Assembly: GCF_900104175.1 (NCBI RefSeq)
Contig: NZ_FNIX01000010.1
Location: 62,001 to 126,000, forward strand
Direction: 5' to 3'
DNA: 64,000 bases
From: Lentzea jiangxiensis
GTDB taxonomy: Bacteria > Actinomycetota > Actinomycetes > Mycobacteriales > Pseudonocardiaceae
The stretch's first letter is position 1, and each line of letters begins with the position of its first letter. The notes under the pieces were generated by a model. The model saw only the letters and a list, made by a program, of their open reading frames with translations, had not been told where the DNA came from and ran no database searches. Below are positions 34,318 through 42,042 of the stretch, one piece after another. Made by a program: the position numbers and the translations under genes.

Positions 34318-34653
34318 GTGACCGACTGCCTGTTCTGCCGCATCGTCGCGGGCGAGATCCCGGCGACCGTCGTGGCGGAGACCGACACGACCCTCGCGTT
34401 CCGCGACATCGACCCCAAGGCGCCCACGCACGTCCTGGTGATCCCCAAGGAGCACCACCGGGAGATCGGCGACGTCGACCCGGCGCTCGCGGGGCAGGTC
34501 CTCGCCACCGCGCACCAGGTCGCGAAGTCCGAGGGCATCGACTCCTCCGGCTACCGGCTGGTGTTCAACACGGGCCGGGACGGCGGCCAGACCGTCTTCC
34601 ACGTGCACTGCCACGTCCTCGGCGGGCGCGGCCTCACGTGGCCTCCGGGATAG
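34318..34653 (+). CDS. HIT-family nucleotide-binding hydrolase
   Basis: The 111-residue protein has the histidine triad H95-V-H97-C-H99 in TVFHVHCHVLGG and the family start DCLFCRIVAGEIP with zinc-type C4/C7. It resembles HinT/PKCI-type adenosine phosphoramidases. GTG 34318 fits the family's short N-terminus. Its last 20 bp overlap the convergent metallo-beta-lactamase gene. Function is inferred from the family; no partner genes are apparent. Confidence 0.93.
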   Translation: MTDCLFCRIVAGEIPATVVAETDTTLAFRDIDPKAPTHVLVIPKEHHREIGDVDPALAGQVLATAHQVAKSEGIDSSGYRLVFNTGRDGGQTVFHVHCHVLGGRGLTWPPG

Positions 34654-35242
34654 CCATCTCCCGCACGAAGGCCGCGTCGACCGGGTCCCCGTGACCCGGC
34701 ACGACGATCCGCGGGTCCAGCCGGAGCAGCAGGTCGAGGACGCGGCGCCAGTTCGACGGCGTCGCGTCCGGGCCCGCCTGCGCGGGAGCGCCCTGCTCGA
34801 CCAGGTCGCCCGCGAACACCACCCCGGCGTCCGGCACGTGCACGACGACGTCGTGCGAGGTGTGCGCGGGACCGAAGTGGTGCAGGTCGACCCGCCGGCC
34901 GCCGACGTCGAGCGTGACGGTGTCGCGGAACGTGTGCGTGGGCGCGACCAGCCTGCCCTCGAAAGGGTCGCGGTAGTACTTCGCCCGGTCGTCGAGCAGC
35001 CTCTCGTCGACCACGCAGTCCTCGTGCGCCCACACCTCGCACGGCAGGAACGCCTCGGTGGCCAGCACGTGGTCGAAGTGGTTGTGCGTCAACACGACCC
35101 GCGACGGGCTGATCTCGCGGGCCAGGGCGGGGTCCATGCCGGAGTCCACGAGCAGCGAGTCACCGGAGCCGGTGACGTGGCCGAGGGTCAGGTCCAGCTC
35201 GGTGTGCCGGCGGACGAACACGCCGTCCGCGATCTCGATCAC
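34634..35242 (-). CDS. Metallo-beta-lactamase-fold hydrolase
   Basis: The 202-residue protein has the MBL metal motif LTHNHFDHV (HxHxDH) and later PGHGDPVD and HTSHDVVVHVP segments, giving two metal sites. It has no signal peptide. The short size and cytoplasmic location fit glyoxalase-II-like or quinone-related hydrolases rather than an antibiotic enzyme. GTG 35242 overlaps the ComB-like gene's stop by four bases, so the two form an operon. Its own 3' end overlaps the HIT gene by 20 bp. Confidence 0.87.
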   Translation of the reverse strand: MIEIADGVFVRRHTELDLTLGHVTGSGDSLLVDSGMDPALAREISPSRVVLTHNHFDHVLATEAFLPCEVWAHEDCVVDERLLDDRAKYYRDPFEGRLVAPTHTFRDTVTLDVGGRRVDLHHFGPAHTSHDVVVHVPDAGVVFAGDLVEQGAPAQAGPDATPSNWRRVLDLLLRLDPRIVVPGHGDPVDAAFVREMAIPEAT

Positions 35243-35913
35243 CGGAGCACCCCGCCGACCAGCACCGGTGCGGTGTCGCTGACCCCGAGCTCGACCGCGA
35301 GCCCCACGTCCGCGGCGTGCCCGTTGTCGATCAGCTCCCGGCCCGACCCGCACTCCCGGACCGCGGTGGCGACGTCGGTGCCCCGGAACGCCGTGACGGC
35401 GAGCCGCGCCTCCGGTGAGGCCTTTCCGTCCAGCGCGGCCAGCACCGCGCCCGCCCCCAGGTAGTCCTCGACGCACGGCCGCAACGGCCCGAACTCGCGC
35501 GGCCCGCCGCTCGTCGAGATGTCGAGACCCCAGCGCTCGCCGCCGGGGACCAGTCCGATGGTCTCCCCCAGCTCCTGGGCGCGCCGCGCCACCGCCTCCG
35601 CGTTGCGCAGGCAGGCCGCCAGCACGTGGGCTCCCGTCCGCGCCGCCAGCTCGCAGAGGTTCGACCCGTTCGGCGACGGCAGGTCGACCACACCGGTGGC
35701 TCCGACGAGTGATGCCGGTCGCAGCGTCCTGCCCGATGCCGGGCCCCACCGCGACGGCCGCACCTGGCCACCGCTCGAGACCACGAGGTCGACGGACGTG
35801 GTGAACGACAGCACGTCGACGACGACCAGCACGTCGCAGCCCCGCAGGGCCTCGACGCCCTCGGGCCCCCACTCCAGCCTCAGCTGGTACCCCTCCTGGC
35901 TGAACACACCCAC
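35239..35913 (-). CDS. ComB-like 2-phosphosulfolactate phosphatase family protein
   Basis: The 224-residue protein matches the ComB (PF04029) pattern: VLVVVDVLSFTTSVDL at the N-terminus, LPSPNGSNLCELAA, ACLRNAEAVAR and DYLGAGAVLAAL. In methanogens this enzyme hydrolyses 2-phosphosulfolactate in coenzyme M synthesis; actinomycetes lack that pathway, so this member probably dephosphorylates another sulfonate or phospho-acid. GTG 35913 is preferred; a GTG two codons later is possible. Coupled with the MBL gene; divergent from rpiB, 21 bp between starts. Confidence 0.82.
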   Translation of the reverse strand: MGVFSQEGYQLRLEWGPEGVEALRGCDVLVVVDVLSFTTSVDLVVSSGGQVRPSRWGPASGRTLRPASLVGATGVVDLPSPNGSNLCELAARTGAHVLAACLRNAEAVARRAQELGETIGLVPGGERWGLDISTSGGPREFGPLRPCVEDYLGAGAVLAALDGKASPEARLAVTAFRGTDVATAVRECGSGRELIDNGHAADVGLAVELGVSDTAPVLVGGVLR

Positions 35914-35934
35914 CAGCGTGTCAGACTCCGTGAC

Positions 35935-36396
35935 GTGCGCGTTTATCTGGCAGCAGACCACGCTGGCTTCGAGCTGAAGTCCCACCTGTCCACGGCCCTC
36001 ACCGAGCAGGGTTACGAGGTCGTCGACGTCGGTGCCCACACCTACGACGCCCAAGACGACTACGTGTCGTTCTGCGTCGACGCCGCGGAGAAGGTCGTCG
36101 CGGATCCCGGCAGCCTCGGCGTCGTCATCGGCGGTTCGGGCAACGGCGAGCAGATCGCCGCGAACAAGGTGAAGGGCGCCCGCGCCGCGCTGGCGTGGAA
36201 CGTCGACACCGCCCAGCTCGCCCGCCAGCACAACGACGCCCTGCTCGTCGGCATCGGCGCGCGCCAGCACTCGGCGGAGGAGGCGACCGAGATCGTGTCG
36301 GCGTTCCTCAGGACGCCGTTCTCGGGCGAGCCGCGCCACCAGCGCCGCATCGACCAGGTGAGCGCCTACGAGAGCCCTGCCGAGAACAAGGCCTGA
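35935..36396 (+). CDS. rpiB: Ribose-5-phosphate isomerase B
   Basis: The 153-residue protein starts MRVYLAADHAGFELKSHL and contains GVVIGGSGNGEQIAANKVKG. The mycobacterial type of RpiB uses a glutamate base; Glu72 in GSGNGEQ takes this place, whereas E. coli RpiB has cysteine. It interconverts ribose-5-phosphate and ribulose-5-phosphate in the pentose phosphate pathway. GTG start 35935. Its stop overlaps the nei gene ATG (TGATG), a pairing also present in mycobacteria. Confidence 0.95.
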   Translation: MRVYLAADHAGFELKSHLSTALTEQGYEVVDVGAHTYDAQDDYVSFCVDAAEKVVADPGSLGVVIGGSGNGEQIAANKVKGARAALAWNVDTAQLARQHNDALLVGIGARQHSAEEATEIVSAFLRTPFSGEPRHQRRIDQVSAYESPAENKA

Positions 36397-37196
36397 TGCC
36401 CGAGGGCCACACGCTGCACCGCCTCGCGCGGCTGCACCAGCGCCGGTACGCGGGCAGGCCCGTGTCCGTCAGCAGTCCGCAGGGACGCTTCGCGGCGTCC
36501 CTTGTGGACGGACGGAGGCTGGTCCGCGCCGAGGCGCACGGCAAGCACCTGTTCCACGTGTACGGGCCGGACGCGATCGTGCACGTGCACCTCGGGCTGT
36601 ACGGGACGTTCACCGAGTCGCCGCTGCCGGTCCTGCTGCCCGTCGGCCAGGTCCGCATGCGGATGGTCGGCGAGACGCACTGGACCGACCTGCGCGGGCC
36701 CACGGCGTGCGAGGTGCTGAACAAGGCCGAGGCCAAGGCGATCCGCGACCGGCTCGGGCCCGACCCGTTGCGCCGCGACGCCGACCCCGGCCTCGCCTTC
36801 GAGCGGATCACGCGGTCCAGGCAGTCGCTCGCCGTGCTGCTGATGGACCAGCGGGTCCTCGCGGGTGTCGGCAACGTCTACCGCGCCGAGGTGCTGTTCC
36901 GGCACAACGTGAACCCGCTGCTGACCGGCGGCGAGGTGAGCCGCGAGCTGTGGGACGCCATCTGGGCCGACCTGGTCGTGCTGATGAAGGACGGCGTGAA
37001 GGTCGGCCGGATCGACACCGTCCGCAAGGAGCACCTGCCGAAGGCGATGGGCCGGGCGCCGCGCGTGGACCGGCACGGCGGTGAGGTGTACGTCTACCGC
37101 CGGGCCGGAGAGCCTTGCTTCCTCTGCGGCACCGAGGTCCTGACGACGGAACTGGCGGGCCGGAACCTCTTCTGGTGCCCCGTCTGCCAGTCCTGA
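36396..37196 (+). CDS. nei2: Endonuclease VIII-type DNA glycosylase/AP lyase (Nei2-like)
   Basis: The 266-residue Fpg/Nei protein begins MPEGHTLHRLA, where the Pro2 amine is the catalytic nucleophile and Glu3 the acid. It has the H2TH region (DQRVLAGVGNVYRAEVLFRH) and a C-terminal zinc finger from CFLCG to CPVC. It excises oxidised bases and nicks the strand. The PEGHT (not PELPE) start places it with actinobacterial Nei2 rather than Fpg/MutM. Translationally coupled with rpiB. Confidence 0.92.
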   Translation: MPEGHTLHRLARLHQRRYAGRPVSVSSPQGRFAASLVDGRRLVRAEAHGKHLFHVYGPDAIVHVHLGLYGTFTESPLPVLLPVGQVRMRMVGETHWTDLRGPTACEVLNKAEAKAIRDRLGPDPLRRDADPGLAFERITRSRQSLAVLLMDQRVLAGVGNVYRAEVLFRHNVNPLLTGGEVSRELWDAIWADLVVLMKDGVKVGRIDTVRKEHLPKAMGRAPRVDRHGGEVYVYRRAGEPCFLCGTEVLTTELAGRNLFWCPVCQS

Positions 37197-37251
37197 TCCG
37201 AGGCCGGACCGGTTTTCGGGCTGCGGCTGGACGGTGCTCGGCGATGAGCAC

Positions 37252-37965
37252 TCAGAAGTCGAACCCGCCCATGTCGCCGAAGTCGAAGCCGCCGGAGTCG
37301 CCCATGTCGGCGGCGCCGCCCATGTCCCCCATGCCCATGTCCCCCATGCCCATGTCGCCGACACCGTGCATGCCGGAGAACATGGCATCCATGAGCAGGA
37401 ACGTGCCCACGCCCCATGCGCCGGCCACGAGCGCGGGCTTCCACCACGGCTCGGAGTACCAGCCGCGCGGCACCGGACGGCCCGCGACCACGCCGCCGGG
37501 GTAGTAGTACGGCGTGCCCGAACCGGAGTTCGGCGAGGCGGCGTACCGGTGGCCCTCGACGCTGACCTGCCGGCTCTCGCTGACGGCACCCGCCTGCCTC
37601 TGGGCGGCGCTCTCGGGCAGCGCCGGTCCGGGGTCCATGCCCATGGCCTCCCGGGCCGCGCGCACGTAGTGCAGGCCCTCCATCGCCGTCTCGGTGACGA
37701 GCCGCGCCTGCGGGATCGTGCGGGCCTGCTCCATCTGCGACCCGGCGGCGGTGAAGCGTTCGGACGCGTCCGCCATCGCCTGCGTCGCCGCGGCGTTGCT
37801 GCCGGTGAGGCTCATCACCTGCCCGCCCAGCCGTTCGACCCAGCGGCGTGCTTCCGCCTTGGCGTCGTCGAGCTCACGCGCCTTGCGCGCGTTGCTCTGG
37901 CTGACCAGGTAGAACACGCCCGCGGCCAGCAGTACCAGCACAACGACCCACACGATGGTGCCCAC
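37252..37965 (-). CDS. Membrane-anchored protein with Gly-Met-Asp-rich tail
   Basis: The 237-residue protein has one N-terminal helix (GTIVWVVVLVLLAAGVFYLV), a coiled-coil-like part of about 110 residues (KARELDDAKAEARRWVERLG and on; DUF1542-like), a Pro/Tyr/Gly linker and a second hydrophobic segment (KPALVAGAWGVGTFLLMDAMF). It ends in a low-complexity tail with repeated MGMGD and finally GFDFGDMGGFDF. I choose GTG 37965, six bases after GGGAGGT; a GTG five codons earlier would overlap that site. The tail is unusually rich in Gly, Met, Asp and Phe. Function unknown. Confidence 0.75.
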   Translation of the reverse strand: MGTIVWVVVLVLLAAGVFYLVSQSNARKARELDDAKAEARRWVERLGGQVMSLTGSNAAATQAMADASERFTAAGSQMEQARTIPQARLVTETAMEGLHYVRAAREAMGMDPGPALPESAAQRQAGAVSESRQVSVEGHRYAASPNSGSGTPYYYPGGVVAGRPVPRGWYSEPWWKPALVAGAWGVGTFLLMDAMFSGMHGVGDMGMGDMGMGDMGGAADMGDSGGFDFGDMGGFDF

Positions 37966-38022
37966 GGCATTACCTCCCACGCCAGGTGAACCGTCAACGT
38001 GTGAGCGCCGGTGGTAGTTCCG

Positions 38023-39237
38023 TCAGAAGACCTCGGGGCAATGCGGCTCACGTGCGCCGAGGAACGCGATCGTCAGCGCGTCGACATGTCCGGGCGTGTG
38101 CTCGGCCACGCGGTGTGCACGCTTGAGCACGGAAAGCCGTGCCCCGCCGAGGAAAGCACTGCCGAGCGCGGCGATGTCGAGCGACACGTCCGCCGGGTCC
38201 TCCGTGCGCGTGACGACGGCTTCGCCGCCCCTTACGGTGAAGCGCCACCGGCCGGAGTTCCACGGGCAGAACCGGTCCTCGACCTCCAGCACACTGTCCA
38301 CATCGGACGAATACCGGCGCAGCGGCAGGGCGCGGTCGACGTCGACGATCCGCACCCACAGCGCGTCGCTCGCCTCGCGGACGACCTTGCGCGGGTTGTC
38401 GACCATGTGCAGCACCGGGTCGTCCCACGAGCTGAAGAAGGAGATGGACGACGCGAGGTCCATGTCGAGCAGGAAGCGGTAGAGGTCGGCGTAGGCCTGG
38501 TCGGTCTCGCACACCAGCTCGCGCACGTGCAGCTCGTGGCGCGGCCCGGTCGAGTCGCCGTCGTGCTTCACGCGGAACACCACGTACCCCTCGGGGTGCA
38601 GGGCGTAGCGGTAGGCGGTGAGCCCGCCGCGGTCGACCTCCCGGTCACCGAGGTGCACGTCCCAGGTGTGCTCGACCCGGCTGAGCCACCCGACGCGCGT
38701 GCGGCGCACCCGGTCGTGCACCTCGCGCATGAACGGCAGGGCCTCCTCGCGGGTGACCTGGCGGATCCGCATGTCGCTCACGTGCACGCCCGCGTGGAAC
38801 GGCATGTGCGTCGGCAGCTTCATCTTCGACATGGTGGTCGCGTACTCGCCGTAGCCGTAGCGGCGGTAGATCGAGCCCTCCGACGCCCACAGGATCGCGA
38901 TGGGCTCACCGCCGTCGTGCATGCCGTGCAGCTGCGTCTCCATCAGCAACGTCGCCACGCCGCGCCGCCGGTGCCCCGGTTTCACCGACACGACCGTCAC
39001 CGCGCCGACCGGCGCCGTGCGGTCACCCGGGACGGTGAGCTCTCGGGTCAGCACGGCCGCGGTGCCGATCATCTCGTCGCGGTCGAACACGGCGTGCGCG
39101 CGGTCGTGTTCGAGGACCTTGAGCCACTTGCTGTCCTCGCCGGAGGGTTCGTCGAGGAACGCCCACGCCATCACCCGCTGGAACTCGGGTACGTCGGATC
39201 GGTCGATGGTCCTGATGCTCAGCGCCGAGTCAGCCAT
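38023..39237 (-). CDS. eis: Eis-family N-acetyltransferase
   Basis: The 404-residue protein has two GNAT-fold domains and a sterol-carrier-like C-terminus, the Eis architecture. The acetyl-CoA P-loop is VVSVKPGHRRRGVATLLM (residues 82-99), the general-acid tyrosine lies in YRRYGYGEYA (127-129), and the chain ends PHCPEVF, so the C-terminal carboxylate can act as base as in mycobacterial Eis. Eis proteins acetylate aminoglycosides at several amines and also other polyamines. Full length and no changes to key residues. Its ATG has no clear ribosome site; translation may be leaderless. Confidence 0.92.
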   Translation of the reverse strand: MADSALSIRTIDRSDVPEFQRVMAWAFLDEPSGEDSKWLKVLEHDRAHAVFDRDEMIGTAAVLTRELTVPGDRTAPVGAVTVVSVKPGHRRRGVATLLMETQLHGMHDGGEPIAILWASEGSIYRRYGYGEYATTMSKMKLPTHMPFHAGVHVSDMRIRQVTREEALPFMREVHDRVRRTRVGWLSRVEHTWDVHLGDREVDRGGLTAYRYALHPEGYVVFRVKHDGDSTGPRHELHVRELVCETDQAYADLYRFLLDMDLASSISFFSSWDDPVLHMVDNPRKVVREASDALWVRIVDVDRALPLRRYSSDVDSVLEVEDRFCPWNSGRWRFTVRGGEAVVTRTEDPADVSLDIAALGSAFLGGARLSVLKRAHRVAEHTPGHVDALTIAFLGAREPHCPEVF

Positions 39238-39278
39238 AGCGGCAGTGATACGCCGCCACGACGACTCCCGCAGCTCAA

Positions 39279-40631
39279 TTACCGCTGGACCGATTTGAGT
39301 TCGCAGAACTCGTCGAGGCCGAACCTGCCGAACTCGCGCCCGTTGCCCGACTGCCGGTAGCCGCCGAACGGCGCGCTGGTGTTGAACGCGGCGGCGTTGA
39401 TGTCGACCTGCCCGGTGCGCAGCCGCCGGGCGACGCGCAGGGCCCGGTCGGTGTCGGCGGAGAACACGCCACCCGCCAGCCCGTAGATGGTCGAGTTCGC
39501 GATGCGCACCGCGTCGTCCTCGTCGGTGTACGGCATGACCGACAGCACCGGCCCGAAGATCTCCTCCTGCGCGATCGTCATCTCCGGCGTGACGTCGCCG
39601 AACACCGTCGGCGTGACGTAGAAGCCCTGCGGGAGTGGCGCTTCGGGCCCGCCGGCGGCGAGCCGCGCGCCCTCCTCGACCCCCTTGCGGATGTAGCCCA
39701 CGACGCGGTCGCGCTGCGCCTTCGACACGGCCGGCCCGATTCGCGTCCGCGGGTCACCCGGGTCGGCCGGGACGTACTTCCCGGCGGCCTGCGCGGCGAG
39801 CTCCACGGCCTCGTCGTGCCGGTCGGCCGGCACGAGCAGCCGCGTCCACGCGCTGCACGCCTGGCCGTTGTTCATGAACGAGTTCGCCACGGCGATCTTC
39901 ACCGCGCGCCCGAGATCGGCGTCGTCGAGCACGATGCACGCCGACTTCCCGCCGAGCTCCAGCGCGACCCGCTTGACCGTCTCCGCGGCCACCGCCGACA
40001 CCCGCCGCCCGGCCTTGGTCGACCCGGTGAACGACACCATGTCGACGCCGGGGTGCGCGGCCAGCGCCTCGCCGACCACCGGCCCGGTGCCGTGCACGAG
40101 CTGGAACACGCCCTCCGGCGTCGCCCCGGCGACGATCTCGGCGAGCAGGTCCGCCGTGCCCGGCGCGAGCTCGCTCGGCTTGAGCACCACGGTGTTGCCC
40201 GCGGCGAGCGCCGGAACGACCTTCGCGACCATCTGCTGCAGCGGGAAGTTCCACGGCGTGATGGCCGCGACGACCCCGACCGGCTCGCGGAAGACCAGCG
40301 AGTTGCCGATCTCCTCCGGCTCGAAGTACCCGGCCCCCAGCACCTCCGCGACGCCCTCCGCGATGGCGATGGGGTTCGTGACCTGCACCTTCTGGCTGAA
40401 GGTGAGTGGCGTGCCCATCTCCCGCGTCATGGTCGCGGCGAGCTCTTCGGACCGTGCCCTCAGCCCGTCGATGACCGCCCGGACCACCTCGGCGCGTTCG
40501 TCGACCGAAGTCCGCGACCACGCCGGGAAGGCGGCGACGGCGGCGGACACGGCCGCGTCGACGTCGGCCGGCGTGCCTTCGGCGACGGTGCCGACGACTT
40601 CCTCGGTGGCGGGGTTGACTACCTCGATCAC
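39279..40631 (-). CDS. NAD(P)-dependent aldehyde dehydrogenase
   Basis: The 450-residue ALDH has the cofactor site [30 protein letters not shown], catalytic base Glu in LELGGKSA and nucleophile Cys259 in [11 protein letters not shown]. The C-terminal [14 protein letters not shown] completes the fold. Such enzymes oxidise aldehydes to acids; the substrate cannot be read. It starts with GTG 40631 after GGAGG. Directly upstream lies a 7-bp inverted repeat and three 15-bp direct repeats, probably regulatory. Confidence 0.93.
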   Translation of the reverse strand: MIEVVNPATEEVVGTVAEGTPADVDAAVSAAVAAFPAWSRTSVDERAEVVRAVIDGLRARSEELAATMTREMGTPLTFSQKVQVTNPIAIAEGVAEVLGAGYFEPEEIGNSLVFREPVGVVAAITPWNFPLQQMVAKVVPALAAGNTVVLKPSELAPGTADLLAEIVAGATPEGVFQLVHGTGPVVGEALAAHPGVDMVSFTGSTKAGRRVSAVAAETVKRVALELGGKSACIVLDDADLGRAVKIAVANSFMNNGQACSAWTRLLVPADRHDEAVELAAQAAGKYVPADPGDPRTRIGPAVSKAQRDRVVGYIRKGVEEGARLAAGGPEAPLPQGFYVTPTVFGDVTPEMTIAQEEIFGPVLSVMPYTDEDDAVRIANSTIYGLAGGVFSADTDRALRVARRLRTGQVDINAAAFNTSAPFGGYRQSGNGREFGRFGLDEFCELKSVQR

Positions 40632-40650
40632 GGGAGCCCTCCAGGCGGGG

Positions 40651-40689
40651 TGTGACACTTGCAGCGCAGACGGGCTCCAGACTGTCACA
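40651..40689. promoter_or_regulatory. Inverted repeat upstream of the aldehyde dehydrogenase
   Basis: TGTGACA (40651-40657) and TGTCACA (40683-40689) are perfect inverse copies with 25 bp between. The element lies 20-58 bases before the aldehyde dehydrogenase start and could be an operator; the half-site resembles CRP/FNR-type TGTGA. Confidence 0.45.
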
Positions 40690-40700
40690 TCCGTCCGACT

Positions 40701-40745
40701 GGGTCACTCCGGCCCGGGTCGCTCCGGCCTGGGTCACGCCGGCCC
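40701..40745. repeat. Three tandem 15-bp repeats
   Basis: Three adjacent copies: GGGTCACTCCGGCCC, GGGTCGCTCCGGCCT and GGGTCACGCCGGCCC. They sit between the PASTA-lipoprotein stop and the aldehyde dehydrogenase start. Spacing of 15 bp is not a full helical turn multiple; slippage repeats or binding sites are both possible. Confidence 0.75.
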
Positions 40746-40752
40746 GGCGTGG

Positions 40753-41139
40753 TCAGCCGTCGATCTTCTGCGCGGTCAGCAGGATCTTCGTGTCGCAGTC
40801 GACGACCGTGCCCGGCGAGACGTTCTGCGCGGTGGTCTTCCAGTTGCGGTCGTTGACGAGCAGACGGCCCTGGCCGCTCGCGTCCTCCTCGGTGAGGAAG
40901 AACAGGCCGGCTTTCTGCATGGTGTCCTGCGCGGTCTGGTGGATCATGCCGACGACGTTCGGCACGGTGCAGGTCTTCACCTCGGGCGCGGCCGCGGTCG
41001 TCGGCGGTGCCTGGGCGGGCTGGGACGCCTGCGGGGTGGGCGCGGCGGGCGGCGTGGACGCGTTCGACGACGAAGTGGCGGTCGGCGTGCACGCGGCGGT
41101 CAGGAACAACAGCGAGGCGGCGGCGAGGGCGGTGCGCAT
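40753..41139 (-). CDS. PASTA-domain lipoprotein
   Basis: The 128-residue protein has a lipobox signal (MRTALAAASLLFLTAAC, Cys17), a Ser/Thr/Pro/Ala-rich linker, and a single PASTA-like unit (VKTCTVPNVVGMIHQTAQDTM ... VSPGTVVDCDTKILLTAQ). PASTA units bind peptidoglycan stems or beta-lactams. A one-unit, kinase-free secreted form is common in actinomycetes. It is probably anchored outside the membrane. Two cysteines inside the domain could form a disulfide. Confidence 0.8.
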   Translation of the reverse strand: MRTALAAASLLFLTAACTPTATSSSNASTPPAAPTPQASQPAQAPPTTAAAPEVKTCTVPNVVGMIHQTAQDTMQKAGLFFLTEEDASGQGRLLVNDRNWKTTAQNVSPGTVVDCDTKILLTAQKIDG

Positions 41140-41271
41140 GACCGGCCTGTCGCGGAAGGCGCCGGTCCCGTTACGGAGCGTCACCCGTACGTGTGAACGG
41201 CGACGGCGCCGCACCGGATCGCGAAGACCTCGGCACGGCGCCATCCACCGCGGACCGGGAACCGCAGTGGC

Positions 41272-41880
41272 TCAGCTGAAGTCGAGCTCGCCGGTCCGGG
41301 TGCGCTTGAGCTCGAAGAAGTACGGGAAGCCGGCCAGCATCCGCGCACCGTCGAAGATCGTGCCCGCCTCCTCGCCGCGGGGGATCTTCGTCAGCACCGG
41401 GCCGAAGAACGCTACGCCGTCGATGTGGATGGTCGGCGTGCCGACGTCCATGCCGACCGGGTCCATGCCGCGGTGGTGCGAGGCGCGCAGGGCCTCGTCG
41501 TACTCGGTCGAGGTGGCGGCCTCGGCGAGCTCGGCGGGCAGGTCGGCGTCCGCGAGTGCCAGCTCGACGACCTCCGCGAAGTCCTGGTTGCTCTCGTTGT
41601 GGATGCGCGTGCCCATCGCGGCGTACAGCTTCGGCAGCACCTCGTTGCCGAACTTCTGCTCCGCGGCGATGGCGACGCGGACCGGCCCCCAGCCCTTGGT
41701 CATGAGCTCCCTGTACTGCTCGGGCAGGTCGCGGCCCTCGTTCAGCACGGCGAGGCTCATCACGTGGAAGCTCAGGTCGATGTCGCGGACCTTCTCCACC
41801 TCGAGGATCCACCGGGAGGAGATCCAGGCGAACGGGCAAAGTGGGTCGAAGTAGAAGTCGACCTTCGCCTTGTCGGTCAT
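41272..41880 (-). CDS. DsbA-fold mycothiol-dependent reductase-like protein
   Basis: The 202-residue thioredoxin-fold protein closely resembles the mycobacterial mycothiol-dependent nitroreductase Rv2466c ([18 protein letters not shown], then [16 protein letters not shown] with the cis-proline). Its active-site equivalent is Cys15-Pro-Phe-Ala18: the second cysteine of the usual CPWC is replaced by alanine, so a monothiol mechanism with mycothiol is expected. Cytoplasmic. It lies just upstream of divergent pepN, the same neighbour as in mycobacteria. Confidence 0.87.
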   Translation of the reverse strand: MTDKAKVDFYFDPLCPFAWISSRWILEVEKVRDIDLSFHVMSLAVLNEGRDLPEQYRELMTKGWGPVRVAIAAEQKFGNEVLPKLYAAMGTRIHNESNQDFAEVVELALADADLPAELAEAATSTEYDEALRASHHRGMDPVGMDVGTPTIHIDGVAFFGPVLTKIPRGEEAGTIFDGARMLAGFPYFFELKRTRTGELDFS

Positions 41881-42042
41881 GCGTGCCCCTTTAGTGACGG
41901 TAGGTGGCGTTATCGCCCCATCAGCCCAACCAGATCACCCTGTCATCTCTTCCCGCGCGGCGCTTCCGTGATTGGATGCGGGAGTCATAACCATTCCGAC
42001 GACGTCAGCGCGTAACCAAACGCGTGGCAGACGAGGTGACCA

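Noticed and set aside
14156..35900. Genomic island with integrase or att sites at the tRNA pair
   Set aside because: No integrase, transposase or duplicated tRNA 3' end was seen; the block is accessory by comparison only.
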